Shown here piece after piece: positions 48,328-64,000 of a stretch of DNA of 64,000 nucleotides. Position 1 is the stretch's first letter; each line of letters starts with the position of its first letter. The notes beneath the pieces were generated by a model. The model worked only from the letters and a program-made list of their open reading frames with translations. It did no database searches and was not told where the DNA came from. A program made the position numbers and the translations under genes. Source of the stretch: Prochlorococcus sp. AG-436-C14. GTDB taxonomy: Bacteria > Cyanobacteriota > Cyanobacteriia > PCC-6307 > Cyanobiaceae. The DNA is taken from positions 124,001-188,000 of the forward strand of contig QCPD01000001.1 in assembly GCA_003209755.1 (NCBI GenBank), in the 5' to 3' direction.

Positions 48328-49550
48328 ATTCCCCATAATCTATCTCTTCTTTCTCCCCCCAATCTGTCTTTCAATTTTCTAAGTACAAAAGGTATTTCAG
48401 ATCTCCACGGGCTATTAATCAAAACTTTTTTCAAGTCATCCTCGCTCACTTCACAATCCAAACAATCTGCATTTGAGCCTGGGAACCAATGCCCTCCTCT
48501 ACCTAAAAGACCATAACGATCTTTAGCAAAGTTTTCCATATCCCAAGCCTCTAATAAATTATTTAGCCATAGCAAAATAGGTATATTAATCTCTCCTGGA
48601 GTTTTGTCCCAACTAGGCAACCCTATCTTCCAAGTATTCAACCATAACTCTCCAAGCGATTTATATGAGGCATTCAATAGTCGCTTATCTATAGTATTAA
48701 CTAAACCATGCATTATATCCATTTTTGAGATTGCACTTAAATGAATATCTAGATCTTCGGGCTTTGATGCTCCAACACTTAATGTATGAATTCTTTTATC
48801 CCTCAAGCAAAACAGATCATTAAATTCTATTGGATGCAAAGGACTACATAAATCTAAGAGTTTCAATGACGGAGTATGTAAATGACCTCCTTTATCAGTA
48901 GGGCTTATAATGAAAACCCCCATATCATTAGCATTCGCTGCTTGTAAAGCTTTTTCGTTTTCTTGCCGTATAAAATACCAATGCAAATTAACATAATCAA
49001 AAAGTCCTGTTTCAATTGTTTTAATGATCAGGTCAACGTTGGCATGAGTTGAGAAGCCAACATGACCAACAAGACCATCTTTTTGCCATTGACGAACAAT
49101 CTGTAGACATCCGTTAGGACGAATAGTCATATCTAGATGCTCAGGAAGATTGATACCATGAATAGCTAATAAATCAATTTTCTTAGAACCTAATCTACTC
49201 ATACTTAATTCAAGTTCTTGCTCAAATATCGAAGGGTCATTATTTGGTGGGATTTTTGTTTGCAATATTCTTTTTGGATCATCGATTTGGCCGAAGGCCC
49301 AACCTATCTGGCGCTCTGATGTTCCATAATGACGAGCAGTTTCGATATGATGCATACCTTTTTTAGACGCATGCTTAATAGTTTTTCGCAAGATGTCTTG
49401 TTGTTGATTCTCAATCTCTTTAGGATCTAAATCCTTCCAGCTTTGTTGAAAGCGCATCCCGCCTAGAGATAAGACTGGCATCTGAATCTCGGTTCGACCA
49501 AATCTTCTTCTAGGTATGGAATCGTTTTTACTATCTTTAATTGTTGACAC
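48324..49550 (-). CDS. Aldo/keto reductase
   Basis: NADPH-dependent oxidoreductase of the aldo/keto reductase superfamily. The 408-residue protein has the TIM-barrel start IQMPVLSLGGMRFQQSW, then HHIETARHYGTSERQIGWAF (catalytic Tyr), ILQTKIPPNNDP (Lys) and KKIDLLAIHGINLPEHLD (His). The C-terminal 100 residues lie beyond the barrel and contain CLDCEVSEDDL, but not a full ferredoxin-type cysteine set. The substrate is unknown. It starts 15 bases after the ferredoxin gene on the same strand, which suggests an electron-transfer partnership. Confidence 0.88.
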   Translation of the reverse strand: MSTIKDSKNDSIPRRRFGRTEIQMPVLSLGGMRFQQSWKDLDPKEIENQQQDILRKTIKHASKKGMHHIETARHYGTSERQIGWAFGQIDDPKRILQTKIPPNNDPSIFEQELELSMSRLGSKKIDLLAIHGINLPEHLDMTIRPNGCLQIVRQWQKDGLVGHVGFSTHANVDLIIKTIETGLFDYVNLHWYFIRQENEKALQAANANDMGVFIISPTDKGGHLHTPSLKLLDLCSPLHPIEFNDLFCLRDKRIHTLSVGASKPEDLDIHLSAISKMDIMHGLVNTIDKRLLNASYKSLGELWLNTWKIGLPSWDKTPGEINIPILLWLNNLLEAWDMENFAKDRYGLLGRGGHWFPGSNADCLDCEVSEDDLKKVLINSPWRSEIPFVLRKLKDRLGGERRDRLWGI

Positions 49551-49565
49551 TTCTATATTTAAAAA

Positions 49566-49985
49566 TCAAGTAACCGGTGGTAAACCTAAATTTCGAAAAT
49601 GATGCTTTTCCAATATTTTTTTCAATTTAATTAATTCTTCAAAAGAAACCCAATCTATGCAATCAACAGGACAGGTATCTATAGCTTCTTGTATTAATTC
49701 ATCACTATCTCCATCTTGCCTAAAAGCTCTTGCCCTCCCTTGTTCAGGCTCCATTGCAAAAGTGTTAGTAGCGACAGAACTGCAGTATGTACAGCCAATG
49801 CATTTTCTCTCATCAACCCAAACGGCTTTTTCCCTTAACTTCCCTCCAAGGACTGGATCTCTACCACTAAGCTCGAAATCTTCATTATTAGCGGCCTCGT
49901 ATGCAACATTTGGATCATAAATATCATTTGAGGACTGATATTCAATAGACCTAGTTTCAAAAGCAGCTCTAGGATCAAAAGTCAA
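49566..49985 (-). CDS. Ferredoxin with one 4Fe-4S-type cluster
   Basis: A 139-residue soluble electron carrier. Cluster ligands lie in ERKCIGCTYCSSVATNTFAM (three Cys, CxxCxxC) and DTCPVDCIDWV (the fourth Cys before Pro). The usual second cysteine group after the CxxCxxC is missing, so one cluster is predicted. A 60-residue polar N-terminus precedes the domain. Similar ferredoxins occur beside ycf35 in cyanobacteria to my knowledge. It is 15 bases from ycf35 and 15 from the aldo/keto reductase, so it is in one operon. Confidence 0.88.
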   Translation of the reverse strand: MTFDPRAAFETRSIEYQSSNDIYDPNVAYEAANNEDFELSGRDPVLGGKLREKAVWVDERKCIGCTYCSSVATNTFAMEPEQGRARAFRQDGDSDELIQEAIDTCPVDCIDWVSFEELIKLKKILEKHHFRNLGLPPVT

Positions 49986-50000
49986 TTTTCAAAAACACTC

Positions 50001-50393
50001 TTAGGAATCCCAACGAGTAACTACTAATTCTATTGATCCATCTAAATTTTGCTTTTGCTCAGACACTTGAAAACCTTCTTGAGCAGTTGAATCAAGAACA
50101 GTGTTTAGAGCATAACGTTGAGTGACTTGAGCTAAAAATCTCTCAATTGGTATTGATTGTTTCCATAGATCAAGGTCAGTTACAAGTTCATATGATTTTG
50201 AACCTTCATTCCAACGAAATCCAATGTCTGCTCCCTTACTCATCTCAACAGTCATTTGAGCTTTTACAGTTTGACCTCTATAACCTCTAACTAGATTTTC
50301 ACCTTCATTGGGAACATACCCTAAATCAATTAGAGCCTGTTTAAGGAACTCTTTCTTACGAAGTTGAGTTTTAACTGTGCTGAAATGTGACAT
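50001..50393 (-). CDS. ycf35: Ycf35 family protein (DUF1257)
   Basis: A conserved cyanobacterial and plastid protein of unknown function. The 130-residue sequence has the family start MSHFSTVKTQLRKKEFLKQALIDLG, then VRGYRGQTVKAQMTVEM, DIGFRWNEGSKSYELVTDLDLW and the C-terminal FLAQVTQRYALNTVLDSTAQEGF. It overlaps DUF2997 by one base (the end and start share base 50393) and precedes the ferredoxin by 15 bases, an arrangement that suggests coupled expression. Confidence 0.92.
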   Translation of the reverse strand: MSHFSTVKTQLRKKEFLKQALIDLGYVPNEGENLVRGYRGQTVKAQMTVEMSKGADIGFRWNEGSKSYELVTDLDLWKQSIPIERFLAQVTQRYALNTVLDSTAQEGFQVSEQKQNLDGSIELVVTRWDS

Positions 50394-50596
50394 CAGTGGA
50401 TTTCTGCAGGAATAGTCTGTTTTTGAACTTTTTCGCGAAGAAAGGTATCAGAGGTTGCCTCTCTCCTTTCAACGGTGCCTAAGGCATCCTCAAGCTTCTC
50501 AGTTAAATCAATACATGCATCACCAACAAGACCTTCAACGGTTTCTTCAACCCGTCCATCTTGTCGTATTTTAAAGCGCAATGTGCGTTGTGGCAT
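50393..50596 (-). CDS. DUF2997 family protein
   Basis: A 67-residue protein commonly paired with DUF1257. The opening RTLRFKIRQDGRVEETVEGLVGDACIDLTEKLEDALGTVE fits the family: a beta strand pair with Gly-Arg-Val-Glu-Glu, then a helix ending in LE..LG. The family is noted for a fold like a small regulatory subunit, but no function is established. It is coupled to ycf35 by a one-base overlap; the HEAT-repeat gene lies 90 bases upstream on the same strand. Confidence 0.9.
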   Translation of the reverse strand: MPQRTLRFKIRQDGRVEETVEGLVGDACIDLTEKLEDALGTVERREATSDTFLREKVQKQTIPAEIH

Positions 50597-50685
50597 GAAA
50601 TTGAAGCCCTAAGTCAAGCATGATATAGAAAAAAACTCTAGAAACGCGAATTATTAATTACAACGAATTGTTTTTGTACCAAAAA

Positions 50686-51495
50686 TTAAACCAATTGACC
50701 ATCATCAATTAACGATTTTAATTTTTTTTGTACCTCTGAATTATCCAATTGCTCCAAAGCTGTCCTTGCTTCATACCTAACAGAAGGTTCTCTATCATTT
50801 AATAAAACAGAAATAAAAGTCTCCACTATTTGCATTTGGATTTCCGCACTCAAAAGTCCATAAAGACGTCCTAGGGACCAAATACAGTTACTTCGAACTA
50901 TTGGTTCACAATCTACTTGTAAACTTTCCAGTAATTGATTCGCGGCTGGAGGAGAGCTCTCTACTGAATTTAGTCCAACCTCTGCTAAAGAGCTGGATGC
51001 CCATAATCTCACGGCGGCAACATCTTGTTTTAATGCATTAATCAGAGGTTCTAGAACTTGGGCGTCAGGGTAATTTCCGAGACTCCATGCAGTAGCTTTT
51101 CGCACATAAGCATTACTATCAAACCTCAATAAATGCAGTAGAAGATCTATTGCATTTGGACAAGGATTTCTACCTAAAGCATAAACAGCACTCATCCTGA
51201 CGACAGGAGAAGGTTCCTCAAGTAAAGGCAATAAGAATGGAAGAGCTCTAGGGTCTCTATGTTCGCAAAAGACTCTTAAGCCCTGAAGTATCTGTTCATT
51301 GCCGGATTGAAGCCATTTCAAAGCAAGATCACATTCTTTTGATGAATTCCCTTGATCTTCATCAATTTTATCTAATTCAATTTCATCTAAAGGGTCTCCA
51401 GCTAACTGAGCAGCTAATTCTCTTGCTAAAAGATCAGGGTCTATGGCCAAATTAGCCAACCCTTTTTCAGTTAATTTTTGATTTTCATCATTCAT
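50686..51495 (-). CDS. HEAT-repeat protein
   Basis: A 269-residue alpha-solenoid. From about residue 60 there are at least five HEAT-like helical pairs (DPRALPFLLPLLEEPSPVVRMSAVYALGRN, NAIDLLLHLLRFDSNAYVRKATAWSLGNY, QVLEPLINALKQDVAAVRLWASSSLAEVG, LQVDCEPIVRSNCIWSLGRLYG and SVLLNDREPSVRYEARTALEQL). Relatives include CpcE/NblB-type phycobilin lyases and IaiH, a scaffold linked to Fe-S proteins; neighbouring ferredoxin genes make the second idea attractive but unproved. A role as a protein-binding scaffold is most likely. Confidence 0.85.
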   Translation of the reverse strand: MNDENQKLTEKGLANLAIDPDLLARELAAQLAGDPLDEIELDKIDEDQGNSSKECDLALKWLQSGNEQILQGLRVFCEHRDPRALPFLLPLLEEPSPVVRMSAVYALGRNPCPNAIDLLLHLLRFDSNAYVRKATAWSLGNYPDAQVLEPLINALKQDVAAVRLWASSSLAEVGLNSVESSPPAANQLLESLQVDCEPIVRSNCIWSLGRLYGLLSAEIQMQIVETFISVLLNDREPSVRYEARTALEQLDNSEVQKKLKSLIDDGQLV

Positions 51496-51518
51496 AGCTC
51501 TGAGAGAAGAAGAGCAAA

Positions 51519-51644
51519 CTAATTAATTGGTGCTGGTGCGAGCATATCCCCGGGGAGCCATATCCGAGCGCTGACTGCGAACAAAGCAACCGCAAAAAGA
51601 GCAACAATTAGAATAGGGAAAAGAGTTGTTCGTAAAAAACCCAA
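51519..51644 (-). CDS. Tiny single-helix membrane protein (41 aa), below ORF cut-off
   Basis: Read from the minus strand: TTG at 51644-51642, TAG at 51521-51519. The product has a basic start (GFLRTTLF), one hydrophobic helix (PILIVALFAVALFAVSA) and a short tail RIWLPGDMLAPAPIN that looks conserved (Trp-Leu-Pro-Gly-Asp). No in-frame ATG precedes the helix, so TTG is assumed. The stop is 23 bases upstream of the HEAT gene start, so the two may be one transcript. No family name is known to me. Confidence 0.6.
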   Translation of the reverse strand: MGFLRTTLFPILIVALFAVALFAVSARIWLPGDMLAPAPIN

Positions 51645-51697
51645 AATTACAAACTAATTAGTATTCTATTCTGCTCTAAATTTTGACCATTTGGCTA

Positions 51698-53461
51698 TCA
51701 TGGGTCAACTTTTTGAGTTATTAGTTTTGTTTTCTTCATTAAAAACGAACAACTCGCAGCAATGGAAAGCGCAATCCATGCGCTTCTTTCTTGATGTAAT
51801 AAGAAAGCCCCAATACTAACTAATCCACCATAGAGAATTCCTGAACCTAAAACGAAGCGAGATCCAAGCACTGAAAAATTGTCAACTGGATCAATATTCA
51901 GACTTTTCCTTATTTTTTTCCAACCAGGACCTGGGGGTTTTACCTGCATGACAAATTTGTTGAGTGTCTCCTCAGACTCTGGCTCAGTAAAAAATAAAGT
52001 AAGCAACCAAATCACCGCTGTAAATGAAGTGGTAAATAAGAGTCTTTTTCCGAAATCTTCAATTATAAAAAAAGGAGAAACTGAAGTGATTAAGCCTATA
52101 AAAAAACCACTCAGCATTGCTGAAAGTTCAGCCAAAGCATTTACTCTCCACCAAAACCATCTAAGGACAAGAACCGCACCTGGGCCTGTACCTATAGCAA
52201 TAACAAGCCTAAACATTGAAGCAATACTGTTACTAAATAAAGCAGTGACGACTCCAATTAGAAGCAACAAAATACTTGCAAGCTGACCCATAAGAATCAT
52301 TTCTCTGGGGCCAGCCGATGGCCTGAAAAATCTTTTATATAGATCATTAGCAAGATAACTAGCCCCCCAATTAATTGAAGTACTTACGGTACTCATGAAT
52401 GCAGCGACCAATGACACCACGACTAATCCAAGTCCAACAGGTGGCAAGTATGTAACAGCGAGGTTTGGATAACTTAATTCCCAGTCACTCTGATAAGGCA
52501 AGAGAACCAAACCAGCCAATCCAACTAAAATCCAAAGCCAACTGCGAATAAGATAATTAACAATTAAAAAAACTATTCCTGCCAAAGTTGCTTGTTTTTC
52601 ATCCTTAGTAGCCAATAAACGTTGAATAAATTCCCCACCACCATCACTACGTCTAAAACTCCACCACTGCAAAGAAATATAAGCGAAAAAAGTAGTAATA
52701 CTAATTCCTGAACTATCTAACCAATTGAAACCATCCCTATTTAATGTCCATGGAAATAAAGAAAGCAGCTCTGGTCGATCTAATGCCTCTAATTTGATTA
52801 ATAAATCCCTCATGCCACCTGAAGCATCTAGTGCCACATAGCAAACAGCAAACGCGCCAAGAAGAGCTAAAACTAGTTGTACAAAATCATTAACCACTAC
52901 TGCCCATAGCCCACCTAACACAGTGTAAATAAGTACAAATGAAGCAACTAAAATCATTAAAAATATAGTGTCAGTAAAGAGTCCAAATACAATATGTCCA
53001 TCCACTACACCTAATGATTCAGAAACTTTACGCATTGCTAAGAAAGCATAACCAATCCCAATACAATTAATTGGAACAGACAGCAAAAAAGCTTTTATAC
53101 CTCTTAAATAAGCTGCTGGTTTACCCCCATAACGTAATTCAGTGAAGGCTGCATCAGTCAAAACTCCACTACGCCTCCAAAGTGGAGCGAATATAACGGT
53201 CATAGCCACATGCGCAAGTCCAAAACTCCACCATTCCCAGTTTCCAGCCAAGCCTCTAGTCCCAATAATGCCAGCAACGTAAAGAGGCGTATCAATCGAA
53301 AACGTTGTTGCAGCCATGGACATACCTGAAAGCAAACCATTCAGACGACGACCAGCAACAAAATAGTCTGCTTCATTATGATTTTTTAGAGATATATAAA
53401 CTCCTAATACCAAGGAAAATATTAAATATAGAAATAAAATAAACCAATCAATAAATGTCAT
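51698..53461 (-). CDS. Sodium:solute symporter family protein
   Basis: A 587-residue transporter of the SSS family (proline, glucose and pantothenate permease relatives). It has about thirteen membrane helices. Family landmarks are the start FIDWFILFLYLIFSLVLGVYISLKNHNEADYFVAGRRLNG, GMSMAATTFSIDTPLYVAGIIG, the SSS motif region GGLWAVVVNDFVQLVLALLGA (about residue 185) and FMSTVSTSINWGASYLANDLYKRF. It probably couples Na+ entry to solute uptake; the substrate cannot be read. Alone on the minus strand between rlmN and the tiny membrane protein gene. Confidence 0.9.
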   Translation of the reverse strand: MTFIDWFILFLYLIFSLVLGVYISLKNHNEADYFVAGRRLNGLLSGMSMAATTFSIDTPLYVAGIIGTRGLAGNWEWWSFGLAHVAMTVIFAPLWRRSGVLTDAAFTELRYGGKPAAYLRGIKAFLLSVPINCIGIGYAFLAMRKVSESLGVVDGHIVFGLFTDTIFLMILVASFVLIYTVLGGLWAVVVNDFVQLVLALLGAFAVCYVALDASGGMRDLLIKLEALDRPELLSLFPWTLNRDGFNWLDSSGISITTFFAYISLQWWSFRRSDGGGEFIQRLLATKDEKQATLAGIVFLIVNYLIRSWLWILVGLAGLVLLPYQSDWELSYPNLAVTYLPPVGLGLVVVSLVAAFMSTVSTSINWGASYLANDLYKRFFRPSAGPREMILMGQLASILLLLIGVVTALFSNSIASMFRLVIAIGTGPGAVLVLRWFWWRVNALAELSAMLSGFFIGLITSVSPFFIIEDFGKRLLFTTSFTAVIWLLTLFFTEPESEETLNKFVMQVKPPGPGWKKIRKSLNIDPVDNFSVLGSRFVLGSGILYGGLVSIGAFLLHQERSAWIALSIAASCSFLMKKTKLITQKVDP

Positions 53462-53491
53462 AAGAGCTCAAAAGTCATATATGTTTCTTTC

Positions 53492-58928
<5,437 letters not shown>

Positions 58929-58935
58929 CTAAGAG

Positions 58936-60843
58936 TTACGAGGTTGCTGCTACAGCATCGATAATTGTATGGTTCATTACGACCCGGCCAACCGTAGTCA
59001 AGATGTAACGGCTAATTAAACTTCCATCTTCATCTAATCGATCACGTCGATAAGTCCATTCCTCAATACGAGTACCATCTTTCAAAGTCTCCGACTTACG
59101 CGGTTTCTGAAGCTCTTCATCATCCTCAATTTCACCAGAAAATCGAACCCAAACCCAATCATGTAAATCAATTCTTTTATTTTCAAGAGCTTGCAAAACA
59201 TCTTCAAGTGATGCATAGGTATGAGAATGATTCCCAAACTTTGGCTTATTTGCTTGAGGCTGAATTGCGGTTAGGTAGTAAGACCCTAAAACCATATCTT
59301 GAGATGGAGTAACTATTGGATCCCCAGTTGCAGGCGAAAGAATATTGTTACTCGCTAGCATTAACATCCTTGCCTCTGTTTGCGCCTCAATTGCTAAAGG
59401 AACATGAACAGCCATTTGATCTCCATCAAAATCAGCGTTAAAAGCAGGACATACCAATGGATGTAGCTGTATAGCTCGTCCAGCAACTAATTTAGGCTCA
59501 AAAGCTTGAATGCCTAGTCGGTGCAAAGTAGGAGCACGGTTAAGCAGGATAGGATGACCATCTATAACTTCCTGTAAAACCTGCATTACTTCATCGTCTG
59601 CTTTCTGTATCAATTTCTTAGCTGCTTTGATGTTATTGACAATATTCTGGCGAATCAATCTATGAATTACAAAAGGCTGAAAAAGCTCTATTGCCATTTC
59701 CTTTGGCAATCCACATTGATGCATTTTCAACTTGGGGCCAACTACTATTACCGAACGTCCTGAGTAATCAACTCTTTTTCCAAGTAAGTTCTGCCTGAAT
59801 CTCCCTTGCTTGCCTTCGATAATATCACTTAATGATTTCAAGGGGCGATTATTTGCGCCAACAACAGTTCTTCCTCTTCTACCATTATCAATAAGCGCAT
59901 CTACAGCCTCTTGCAGCATCCTTTTTTCATTTCTAACTATTATCTCTGGGGCTAATATTTCCTGAAGACGAGCAAGACGGTTGTTTCTATTGATTACTCT
60001 TCTATATAAGTCATTTAAATCTGAGGTAGCGAATCTACCCCCATCTAATTGGACCATAGGCCTCAAATCAGGTGGTATAACAGGTATCGCATCTAAAACC
60101 ATCCATTCTGGACTTGCACTTGTAGCAATAAAATTATCTATTACTCTAAGTCTTTTGATAAGCTTAGCCCTTTTTTGACCTTTGCTTGTTGCAATCTCTT
60201 CTCGTAATTGCTCAGCAACTTCTTTTAAATTTAAATCCTCCAGTAATTGTTTTAAGGCCTCTGCACCTATTCCAACAATGGGTTCATTCTCGATAGTTGA
60301 ATCCTCAGCATAAATCTCGTCTTCAATCTCAAGCCATTCATCTTCTGTTAATAACTGCTTATATTTTAGATCTTTACTATCTCCAATATCTAAAACAACA
60401 TAACAATTAAAGTAAACAATTTGCTCGACATCTCTTAGAGGCATGTCTAACAAAATAGCGACATAGCTAGGAATACCTTTTAAATACCAAACATGGGATA
60501 CTGGCGCTGCTAATTTAATAAACCCCATCCTATGTCTTCTTACTCGACTTTCTGTTACTTCAACACCGCACCTTTCGCAAACAATTCCACGATGCCTAAC
60601 TCTCTTATATTTCCCACAATGACATTCCCAATCCTTTGATGGACCAAAGATCTTTTCACAAAACAACCCGTCCATCTCAGGCTTAAGTGTTCGATAATTT
60701 ATTGTTTCTGGCTTGGTTACTTCCCCTACGACCTGACCATTGGGCAAAGTTCTTTGCCCCCATTCCATTACTCTTTCTGGCGAGGCTAGTTTTATTTTGA
60801 CATAATCAAAATGATTTTCTGTACGTAGATTGCTATTAGTCAT
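58936..60843 (-). CDS. rpoC1: RNA polymerase subunit gamma (beta-prime N-terminal half)
   Basis: Carries the catalytic site. The 635-residue protein has the Zn-binding [23 protein letters not shown] (about residues 74-96), the clamp region, [27 protein letters not shown] and the metal-binding [15 protein letters not shown] (about 469-483). The separate rpoC1 gene is a cyanobacterial hallmark. It lies 42 bases after rpoB, so rpoB-rpoC1-rpoC2 form one operon. Confidence 0.98.
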   Translation of the reverse strand: MTNSNLRTENHFDYVKIKLASPERVMEWGQRTLPNGQVVGEVTKPETINYRTLKPEMDGLFCEKIFGPSKDWECHCGKYKRVRHRGIVCERCGVEVTESRVRRHRMGFIKLAAPVSHVWYLKGIPSYVAILLDMPLRDVEQIVYFNCYVVLDIGDSKDLKYKQLLTEDEWLEIEDEIYAEDSTIENEPIVGIGAEALKQLLEDLNLKEVAEQLREEIATSKGQKRAKLIKRLRVIDNFIATSASPEWMVLDAIPVIPPDLRPMVQLDGGRFATSDLNDLYRRVINRNNRLARLQEILAPEIIVRNEKRMLQEAVDALIDNGRRGRTVVGANNRPLKSLSDIIEGKQGRFRQNLLGKRVDYSGRSVIVVGPKLKMHQCGLPKEMAIELFQPFVIHRLIRQNIVNNIKAAKKLIQKADDEVMQVLQEVIDGHPILLNRAPTLHRLGIQAFEPKLVAGRAIQLHPLVCPAFNADFDGDQMAVHVPLAIEAQTEARMLMLASNNILSPATGDPIVTPSQDMVLGSYYLTAIQPQANKPKFGNHSHTYASLEDVLQALENKRIDLHDWVWVRFSGEIEDDEELQKPRKSETLKDGTRIEEWTYRRDRLDEDGSLISRYILTTVGRVVMNHTIIDAVAATS

Positions 60844-60885
60844 TAGAGATTAGTGTGTGTAGATGATTTGTTTCGGTTGAGTCGA

Positions 60886-63800
60886 TTACTCCTCGTATTC
60901 TTTACCTAATGATTCATAGGTAGGTCTACTTGGGGTGCTTCTACGCGGATTGACATCTTGCATTAGATCAACTTCTTTCCCATCATCTGTATAAACTCCA
61001 ATATCTAATCCCAATGACTGAAGTTCTCTCATTAAAACTTTGAAAGATTCTGGAGTACCAGGCCTTGGGATTGGCTTGCCTTTTACAATCGAATTAAGAG
61101 CTTCATTACGACCTTGCATGTCATCAGACTTTACAGTTAAAAGTTCTTGCAAAGTGTATGCTGCTCCATAAGCCTCAAGTGCCCATACCTCCATTTCCCC
61201 CAGTCTCTGTCCACCTTGTTGAGCCTTCCCACCTAGAGGTTGTTGAGTAACTAAGGAGTATGGACCTGTAGATCGCGCATGGATTTTATCGTCTACTAAA
61301 TGAACAAGTTTTAGGAAGTGAGCGTAGCCAACAGCAACTGGTTGATCAAAAGGTTCACCGGTTCGACCATCCTTTAGGAGTAACTTCCCAGGATCCTCAG
61401 GATTGTATACCCATGATTTACCTGGTTGCTTTGCGGCCTCTTTTAAATAAGCTTGAACGGTCTGATTAGACATTTCTGGTCCATACATCTCATCAAATGG
61501 AACAATTTTGACTCGACAATCCAAGTTTGAGGCAGCCCAGCCCATAAGGAGCTCAAAGACTTGCCCTACGTTCATTCTACTTGGAACCCCAAGTGGGTTA
61601 AGGCATATATCTACAGGTGTACCATCAGGAAGATAAGGCATATCCTCTCTTGGCAGTATTCTGCTTATAATCCCTTTGTTGCCATGCCTACCTGCCATTT
61701 TGTCGCCAACTTGGATTTTTCTGCGCTGCGCTACATAGACTCTTACAACCATATTTGCTCCAGGAGGTAGCTCATCTCCTTGTTCTCTTGTATAGATTCT
61801 GACGTCAACTACTCTTCCTCTCTCCGTAGAGGGAACTCGAAGAGAGTTATCTCTTACATCTCTAGCTTTTTCTCCAAAAATAGCTCTTAAAAGTTTTTCC
61901 TCAGGCGGTTGATCTGATTCTCCTTTGGGGGTTACTTTACCAACAAGAATATCTCCACTCTCAACGAAAGCTCCTATTCGAATAATTCCCATTTCATCCA
62001 AATTCCCAAGATTTTCTTCAGATACATTTGGGATCTCTCTTGTTATTTCTTCAGGACCTAGTTTGGTTTGACGAGCTTCTATTTCATATTTTTCTATATG
62101 TACAGAAGTATATAGATCATCTTTAACTAACCTTTCGCTAACAAGAATTGCATCTTCATAGTTGTAACCTTCCCATGGCATATATGCAATTAAAACATTT
62201 TGGCCAAGAGCTATTTCACCTCCCTCACATGCGGAACCATCCGCTAAGACTTGCCCAACTATTACTGGGTCACCATTAAAAACTATAGGTCTATGATTTA
62301 AACAAGTATCTTGATTAGATCTCTGATATTTTTGCAAATAATGAGTATGATCATTGCCTTCCTCATCAGTAACGACAATTGCATTAGCGTCTACATAAGT
62401 AACTGTTCCATTTACTTTTGAGATCGGAACCATACCAGAGTCTCTAGCAACCTGAGTCTCTAAACCAGTCCCTACTAAAGGTCTTTCTGGACGCAAAAGA
62501 GGAACTGCTTGTCTTTGCATATTGGAACCCATCAAAGCTCGGTTAGCATCATCGTGTTCCAAAAATGGAATTAAGGATGCCGCTACCGAAATAACCTGAA
62601 CAGGTGATAGTTGGACATAATCAACTTGCTCAGGAGAAACCGTTTCAAAATCTTGTCGATACCTAACTGGAACAAGTTCTGCTAATATTTTTCCTTCTTC
62701 GTCTGTAGCTACATCACCTGGCGCAACCCTACATTCATCCTCTAAATCTGCAGAAAGGTAAATAGGATCACCTGATTTGATTATTCGCCCATTTTCCACC
62801 TTCCAAAATGGTGTCTCAATAAAACCGTATTCATTTACTCGTGCGTGAGTTGCTAAAGAATTAATCAGACCTGCATTTGGTCCTTCAGGGGTTTCAATTG
62901 GACAAAGTCTTCCATAATGAGATGGATGAATATCCCTAACTGCAAAACCAGCTCTTTCACGAGTTAAACCTCCTGGCCCCAAAGCAGAGATACGTCTTTT
63001 ATGAGTTAATTCAGCTAATGGATTTGTTTGATCCATAAATTGACTTAATTGACTTGAACCAAAAAATTCTTTTATTGCTGCAACTAAAGGTTTTGGATTC
63101 ACCAATTGAGCAGGAGTAAGTGAATCTGTTTCCCCAACGGTCATCCTCTCTTTAATTATCCTTTCAAGTCTATTTAAACCAACTCGAACTTGATTCTGTA
63201 AAAGTTCGCCTACAGACCTAACTCTTCTATTGCCTAAATGATCAATATCATCCAAAGTTGCTCCACCAACATCTAATTCTAAATTAATTAGATAATCTAA
63301 AGTAGAAAGAACATCTTCGTTTGTAAGTGTTCTTATGTTGTCAGGAATAGTTAAGCGTAATTTCTTATTTATTTTATACCTACCAACTCTTCCTAAGTCA
63401 TATCGTTTTGGATCAAAAAATCTTGTTTGGAGTAACTGTTGACCTCCACTAACTGAAGGAGGTTCGCCTGGTCTTAATTTCTTATAAAGCTCTAACAAGG
63501 CTTGATCTTCTGAGCTTATACCTTCTTCATTTGCTGCATCAATTGACTTTTTGTAAAACTCAGGATGTCGTAATTTATCTATTACATCATTATCTGATAA
63601 ACCCATTGCCCTCATTAAGACATGAGCGTTAATTTTTCGTGTTTTATCTACACGTACATGCAACAAATCATTTTTATCAGTTTCAAACTTTAACCATGCT
63701 CCGCGATTAGGAATAACACTTGCATTGTAAGTTCTTCTTCCATTTTTATCTTGCTCATCTTTGAAATAAACCCCTGGACTTCGAACAATTTGATTGACTA

Positions 63801-64000
63801 TTACTCTCTCAGCACCATTAATTATGAAAGTTCCACGTTCAGTCATTAAAGGTAGTTCACCTATAAAAACTTCCTGTTCTTTAATCTCGCCGGTTTCTTT
63901 ATTAACTAAACGACAAGTGACATACATTTGAGAGGCAAATGTTGCATCTCTTCTTTTTGCTTCTTCTACATCATGCCTCGGCCGTTTTAGCTTATATTCT
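60886..64000 (-). CDS. rpoB: RNA polymerase subunit beta, 5' end beyond window
   Basis: The ORF track begins at an internal Met (63927), but the frame is open to the window edge ([14 protein letters not shown] precedes it), so the real start is outside. About 1037 codons are present. Motifs include [54 protein letters not shown] and the end [26 protein letters not shown]. Rifampicin-region residues are in [34 protein letters not shown]. It is first in the rpoB-rpoC1-rpoC2 run. Confidence 0.98.
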   Translation of the reverse strand, partial: EYKLKRPRHDVEEAKRRDATFASQMYVTCRLVNKETGEIKEQEVFIGELPLMTERGTFIINGAERVIVNQIVRSPGVYFKDEQDKNGRRTYNASVIPNRGAWLKFETDKNDLLHVRVDKTRKINAHVLMRAMGLSDNDVIDKLRHPEFYKKSIDAANEEGISSEDQALLELYKKLRPGEPPSVSGGQQLLQTRFFDPKRYDLGRVGRYKINKKLRLTIPDNIRTLTNEDVLSTLDYLINLELDVGGATLDDIDHLGNRRVRSVGELLQNQVRVGLNRLERIIKERMTVGETDSLTPAQLVNPKPLVAAIKEFFGSSQLSQFMDQTNPLAELTHKRRISALGPGGLTRERAGFAVRDIHPSHYGRLCPIETPEGPNAGLINSLATHARVNEYGFIETPFWKVENGRIIKSGDPIYLSADLEDECRVAPGDVATDEEGKILAELVPVRYRQDFETVSPEQVDYVQLSPVQVISVAASLIPFLEHDDANRALMGSNMQRQAVPLLRPERPLVGTGLETQVARDSGMVPISKVNGTVTYVDANAIVVTDEEGNDHTHYLQKYQRSNQDTCLNHRPIVFNGDPVIVGQVLADGSACEGGEIALGQNVLIAYMPWEGYNYEDAILVSERLVKDDLYTSVHIEKYEIEARQTKLGPEEITREIPNVSEENLGNLDEMGIIRIGAFVESGDILVGKVTPKGESDQPPEEKLLRAIFGEKARDVRDNSLRVPSTERGRVVDVRIYTREQGDELPPGANMVVRVYVAQRRKIQVGDKMAGRHGNKGIISRILPREDMPYLPDGTPVDICLNPLGVPSRMNVGQVFELLMGWAASNLDCRVKIVPFDEMYGPEMSNQTVQAYLKEAAKQPGKSWVYNPEDPGKLLLKDGRTGEPFDQPVAVGYAHFLKLVHLVDDKIHARSTGPYSLVTQQPLGGKAQQGGQRLGEMEVWALEAYGAAYTLQELLTVKSDDMQGRNEALNSIVKGKPIPRPGTPESFKVLMRELQSLGLDIGVYTDDGKEVDLMQDVNPRRSTPSRPTYESLGKEYEE

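Noticed and set aside
63927-63927. ATG at 63927 as the rpoB start
   Set aside because: The frame stays open to base 64000 with typical RpoB sequence, and this Met is internal to the family alignment.

Overview
This window looks like a chromosome segment of a marine picocyanobacterium, most likely Prochlorococcus and probably a low-light clade. That assignment is an inference from gene content and AT-richness, not from any search. The supporting signs are RNA polymerase split into rpoB/rpoC1/rpoC2, a high-light-inducible (Hli) protein, the cyanobacterial atp cluster with a separate atpD-atpC pair, a PII protein, ycf35 and ycf65 homologues, bioK in place of bioH, system II cytochrome c biogenesis (ccdA-ccsB), and very short intergenic spaces.

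Layout. 1-2968 holds the end of an amino-acid ABC transporter operon (aapJ', aapQ, aapM, aapP). 2969-5541 is a gene-poor, AT-rich patch of small orphan ORFs, several with one membrane segment or highly charged, and it is the most accessory-looking part of the window. 5542-9441 has a cupin, an EVE-domain protein, DUF2811, DUF1818, rpoZ and an Hsp70-family chaperone. 9465-10017 is a decayed pyrR pseudogene, followed by a long hairpin in the gpmI leader. 10178-16491 carries gpmI, secG, groES-groEL (minus strand, with a K-box-like and a weak CIRCE-like element upstream), then atpD-atpC. 16545-24627 has a PSRP-3/Ycf65 ribosomal protein, pepP, an apparently translationally coupled CNNM/GTPase/nadD/nadE run, DUF3326 and a small hypothetical. 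24681-30528 is the minus-strand ATP synthase operon atp1-atpB-atpE-atpF'-atpF-atpH-atpA-atpG, with hairpins between cistrons and at its end. 30953-39448 has ftsW, ccdA, ccsB, queF, a small gene in front of glnB, tlyA, purB and fumC. 39469-42246 is a Ski2-like helicase. 42376-47004 is a complete late biotin operon, bioF-bioK-bioC-bioD-bioA. 47062-53461 contains a membrane J-protein, rsmG, a run aldo/keto reductase-ferredoxin-Ycf35-DUF2997-HEAT protein, a tiny membrane protein and a sodium:solute symporter. 53492 to the window end has rlmN, hli, rpoC2, rpoC1 and a partial rpoB.

The window is mostly core metabolism and energy conversion. I saw no CRISPR array, transposase, integrase, rRNA or tRNA gene. 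I did not find a convincing new multi-gene system. The observations most worth checking are the pyrR pseudogene, the hairpin ahead of gpmI, the K-box match upstream of groES, the intercistronic hairpins of the atp operon, the small-ORF patch at 3-5.5 kb, and several genes below the 60-codon ORF cut-off (46-, 51-, 42-, 41- and 50-codon genes).
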